The position numbers and the translations under genes are program-made. Of a stretch of DNA of 6,704 nucleotides, positions 5,271 through 6,704 are shown piece by piece. Source of the stretch: Rickettsiales bacterium (GTDB lineage Bacteria > Pseudomonadota > Alphaproteobacteria > Rickettsiales > UBA1997); NCBI GenBank assembly GCA_947496905.1, contig CANMEW010000070.1, forward strand, positions 1-6,704. Reading direction: 5' to 3'. The notes below the pieces were generated by a model. The model saw nothing but the letters and a program-made list of their open reading frames with translations, was not told where the DNA came from and made no database searches. Numbering within the stretch: the stretch's first letter is position 1; every line of letters starts with the position of its first letter.

Positions 5271-6632
5271 ATGCCTCTCAAAAAATTCATGCCGCGCTCG
5301 CTCTACGGAAGATTTTTGTTAATCATCGTACTCTCAACTTTAATCGTTCAGCTAGTTTCGATTTACGTTTTCTACTACACCCACCTCGACGTAATCAGCA
5401 AACACATGGCCCGCAGTGTCATTGAAGAAATGGTGTTTGTGCAAAAATCAGTCAACAAACCCGGCTACCAAGCCCTACTGCAAGACCTCTCAGAAAATAC
5501 CGGACTAAGCTTTTCTTTCGAAGAAAGACGCCGCCTAAAAAAGAAAAAAATCGGTGACAGTGACTGGAAACAAAACAAATTTTACAACTACATCAATCCG
5601 CTAATTGATCCTTACAACCGCTTCAAGTCTGAGCTAGAAAGCCACGGCTTAAAAACCTACGAAATTTTTGAAAATCCCGATGATGACAATTTCATCACGG
5701 TCAAAGTGCAAACCCGCCAAGGTCTAATTTCTTTTGAAGTTCCGGTCAAAAGAATCACCAGCTCCAGCGCTTACGTATTCACCTTCTGGATGATGTTGAG
5801 CGCTCTTCTCACCTCATTCATTTCAATTATTTTCTTACGCAATCAAATGCGCTCGCTGCGTGAATTAAGCGCGGCGGCTGAAAAATTCGGACGCGGCCAA
5901 GACGCGCCAAACCTCAAGCCAACCGGTTCCGATGAAATTCGTTCACTGACGATTTCCTTCATCAAAATGAAAGAGCGCGTGATGCGGCAAATTACTCAGC
6001 GAACCGACATGCTTTCTGGCGTATCGCACGACCTACGCACGCCTTTGACGCGCATGAAATTGCAACTCGAAATGATGAGCCAGTCACAAGAAATTGAAGA
6101 TTTAAAAAGCGACATTTCCGACATGGAAAAACTGGTCGAAGAATATTTAGATTTCGCCCGCATTGATGAGAAAGAGCGCAACTCGCCAGTCAAAATCAAA
6201 AAATTTCTACAAGAAAAAGTGGTGCATTACTATTCCAAAATGAATCGCAGCATCCGCGATTTAATTGAGCTCGACGATGATTTAGAAATCTCAGTAAAAA
6301 AATTAGCCCTCAAACGCGCGCTTAATAATTTGATCGACAATGCTTTCAATTACGGCAATCAGGTCAATTTCGCTGCCTCACTTTCCGACAATAATTTGAT
6401 GATGACAATTGACGACAATGGCCCCGGCATTCCCGCAAGCGAGCGCAACAATGTCTTCAAACCATTTTACCGCATTGACAATTCTCGCAACCTCGATAAA
6501 AAAACGCTTTCCGGCGGCTCTGGGCTTGGTCTGGCGATCGCGATGGACGCGGTCACTTCTCACGGCGGTCGCATTAAACTTTCTGATTCGCCACTGGGCG
6601 GACTTCGCGTTACAATCTTTATTCCTGTCTAA
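5271..6632 (+). CDS. envZ: EnvZ-like sensor histidine kinase
   Basis: This inner-membrane sensor kinase of a two-component system should autophosphorylate on His and pass the phosphate to an OmpR-type regulator. The 453 residues show, in order: a membrane helix (about 15-36) after the alphaproteobacterial-type start MPLKKFMPRSLYGRFLLII; a periplasmic sensor of about 130 residues with a basic patch at 86-94; a second helix (168-189); a HAMP linker (about 190-242); a HisKA domain with phospho-acceptor H253 in GVSHDLRTPLTRMKLQLEMM; and an ATPase domain with N-box NNLIDNAFNYG (352-362), DDNGPGIP (381-388), FKPFYR (396-401) and GGSGLGLAIA (415-424). All catalytic motifs are intact. The ATG at 5271 is chosen; M7 is an alternative. 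No response regulator gene is adjacent, so it is an orphan by location. Its stop overlaps the next gene by one base. The stimulus is unknown; the symbol rests on overall resemblance. Confidence 0.88.
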   Translation: MPLKKFMPRSLYGRFLLIIVLSTLIVQLVSIYVFYYTHLDVISKHMARSVIEEMVFVQKSVNKPGYQALLQDLSENTGLSFSFEERRRLKKKKIGDSDWKQNKFYNYINPLIDPYNRFKSELESHGLKTYEIFENPDDDNFITVKVQTRQGLISFEVPVKRITSSSAYVFTFWMMLSALLTSFISIIFLRNQMRSLRELSAAAEKFGRGQDAPNLKPTGSDEIRSLTISFIKMKERVMRQITQRTDMLSGVSHDLRTPLTRMKLQLEMMSQSQEIEDLKSDISDMEKLVEEYLDFARIDEKERNSPVKIKKFLQEKVVHYYSKMNRSIRDLIELDDDLEISVKKLALKRALNNLIDNAFNYGNQVNFAASLSDNNLMMTIDDNGPGIPASERNNVFKPFYRIDNSRNLDKKTLSGGSGLGLAIAMDAVTSHGGRIKLSDSPLGGLRVTIFIPV

Positions 6633-6704
6633 TGAAAATCACTGTAATTGGCAGCGGCTACGTTGGCCTTGTTTCGGGCATTTGCTTTGCGAAATTGGGA
6701 CATG
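6632..6704 (+). CDS. ugd: UDP-glucose 6-dehydrogenase (5' end only)
   Basis: Only the first 24 codons are inside the window. They read MKITVIGSGYVGLVSGICFA and then KLGH, the highly conserved NAD-binding N-terminus of the UDP-glucose/GDP-mannose dehydrogenase family, with the Rossmann GxGxxG at G7, G9 and G12. The enzyme oxidises UDP-glucose to UDP-glucuronate for surface polysaccharide or lipid A sugar synthesis. The ATG shares its A with the last base of the kinase stop (TAATG), which points to coupled translation and one transcript. GDP-mannose or UDP-N-acetyl-mannosamine dehydrogenases share this fold, but the YVGLVSG form is most typical of UDP-glucose dehydrogenase. Confidence 0.85.
   Translation, partial: MKITVIGSGYVGLVSGICFAKLGH

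Noticed and set aside
5204..5425. Plus-strand open frame of 73 codons overlapping the kinase start
   Set aside because: It is out of frame with the kinase N-terminus, whose membrane helix and family-like start are clear.
5996..6563. Minus-strand open frames within the kinase gene (5996-6199, 6378-6563)
   Set aside because: They are antisense to the HisKA and ATPase domains.

Overview
The window is a chromosomal stretch of housekeeping and envelope genes from an alphaproteobacterium. The protein sequences (dihydrolipoamide acetyltransferase, EnvZ-type kinase, RpoC tail) read closest, from memory, to Rickettsiales and related AT-leaning lineages. The E2 gene stands apart from the other pyruvate dehydrogenase genes, as I recall it does in Rickettsia. 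The genus cannot be fixed without a search. I see no tRNA, rRNA, CRISPR array, transposase or phage gene.

Layout, left to right. The 3' end of rpoC (1-176, +) is closed by a strong intrinsic terminator (200-252). Next, all on +: a yejE-type peptide ABC transporter permease (307-1308); pdhC, the E2 subunit of pyruvate dehydrogenase (1371-2627); a long imperfect hairpin (2654-2707); a small single-pass membrane protein with an acidic tail (2759-3076); and, 25 bases on, a secreted beta-rich protein that looks like a DUF481-type outer membrane barrel (3102-3899). A convergent junction follows, with a 24-base perfect palindrome that serves as terminator for the minus strand. On the minus strand lie tatB (4427-4035) and, directly upstream of it, pstB (5186-4428). 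An 84-base divergent gap leads to an EnvZ-like histidine kinase (5271-6632, +). Its stop codon overlaps the start of a UDP-glucose 6-dehydrogenase gene that runs off the right edge.

The genes do not form one pathway. Several belong to multi-part systems whose partners are not next to them: the permease without its ABC partners, E2 without E1 and E3, PstB without PstSCA, TatB without TatC, and a kinase without a response regulator. This looks like a scattered, reshuffled genome and not an accessory island. A second shared trait is that none of the eight visible start codons has a clear Shine-Dalgarno sequence.

I did not find a convincing undescribed system. The points most worth a second look are the two uncharacterised envelope genes at 2759-3899, the hairpin after pdhC whose U-rich side faces the wrong strand, the abutting pstB-tatB pair and the uniform lack of Shine-Dalgarno sites.
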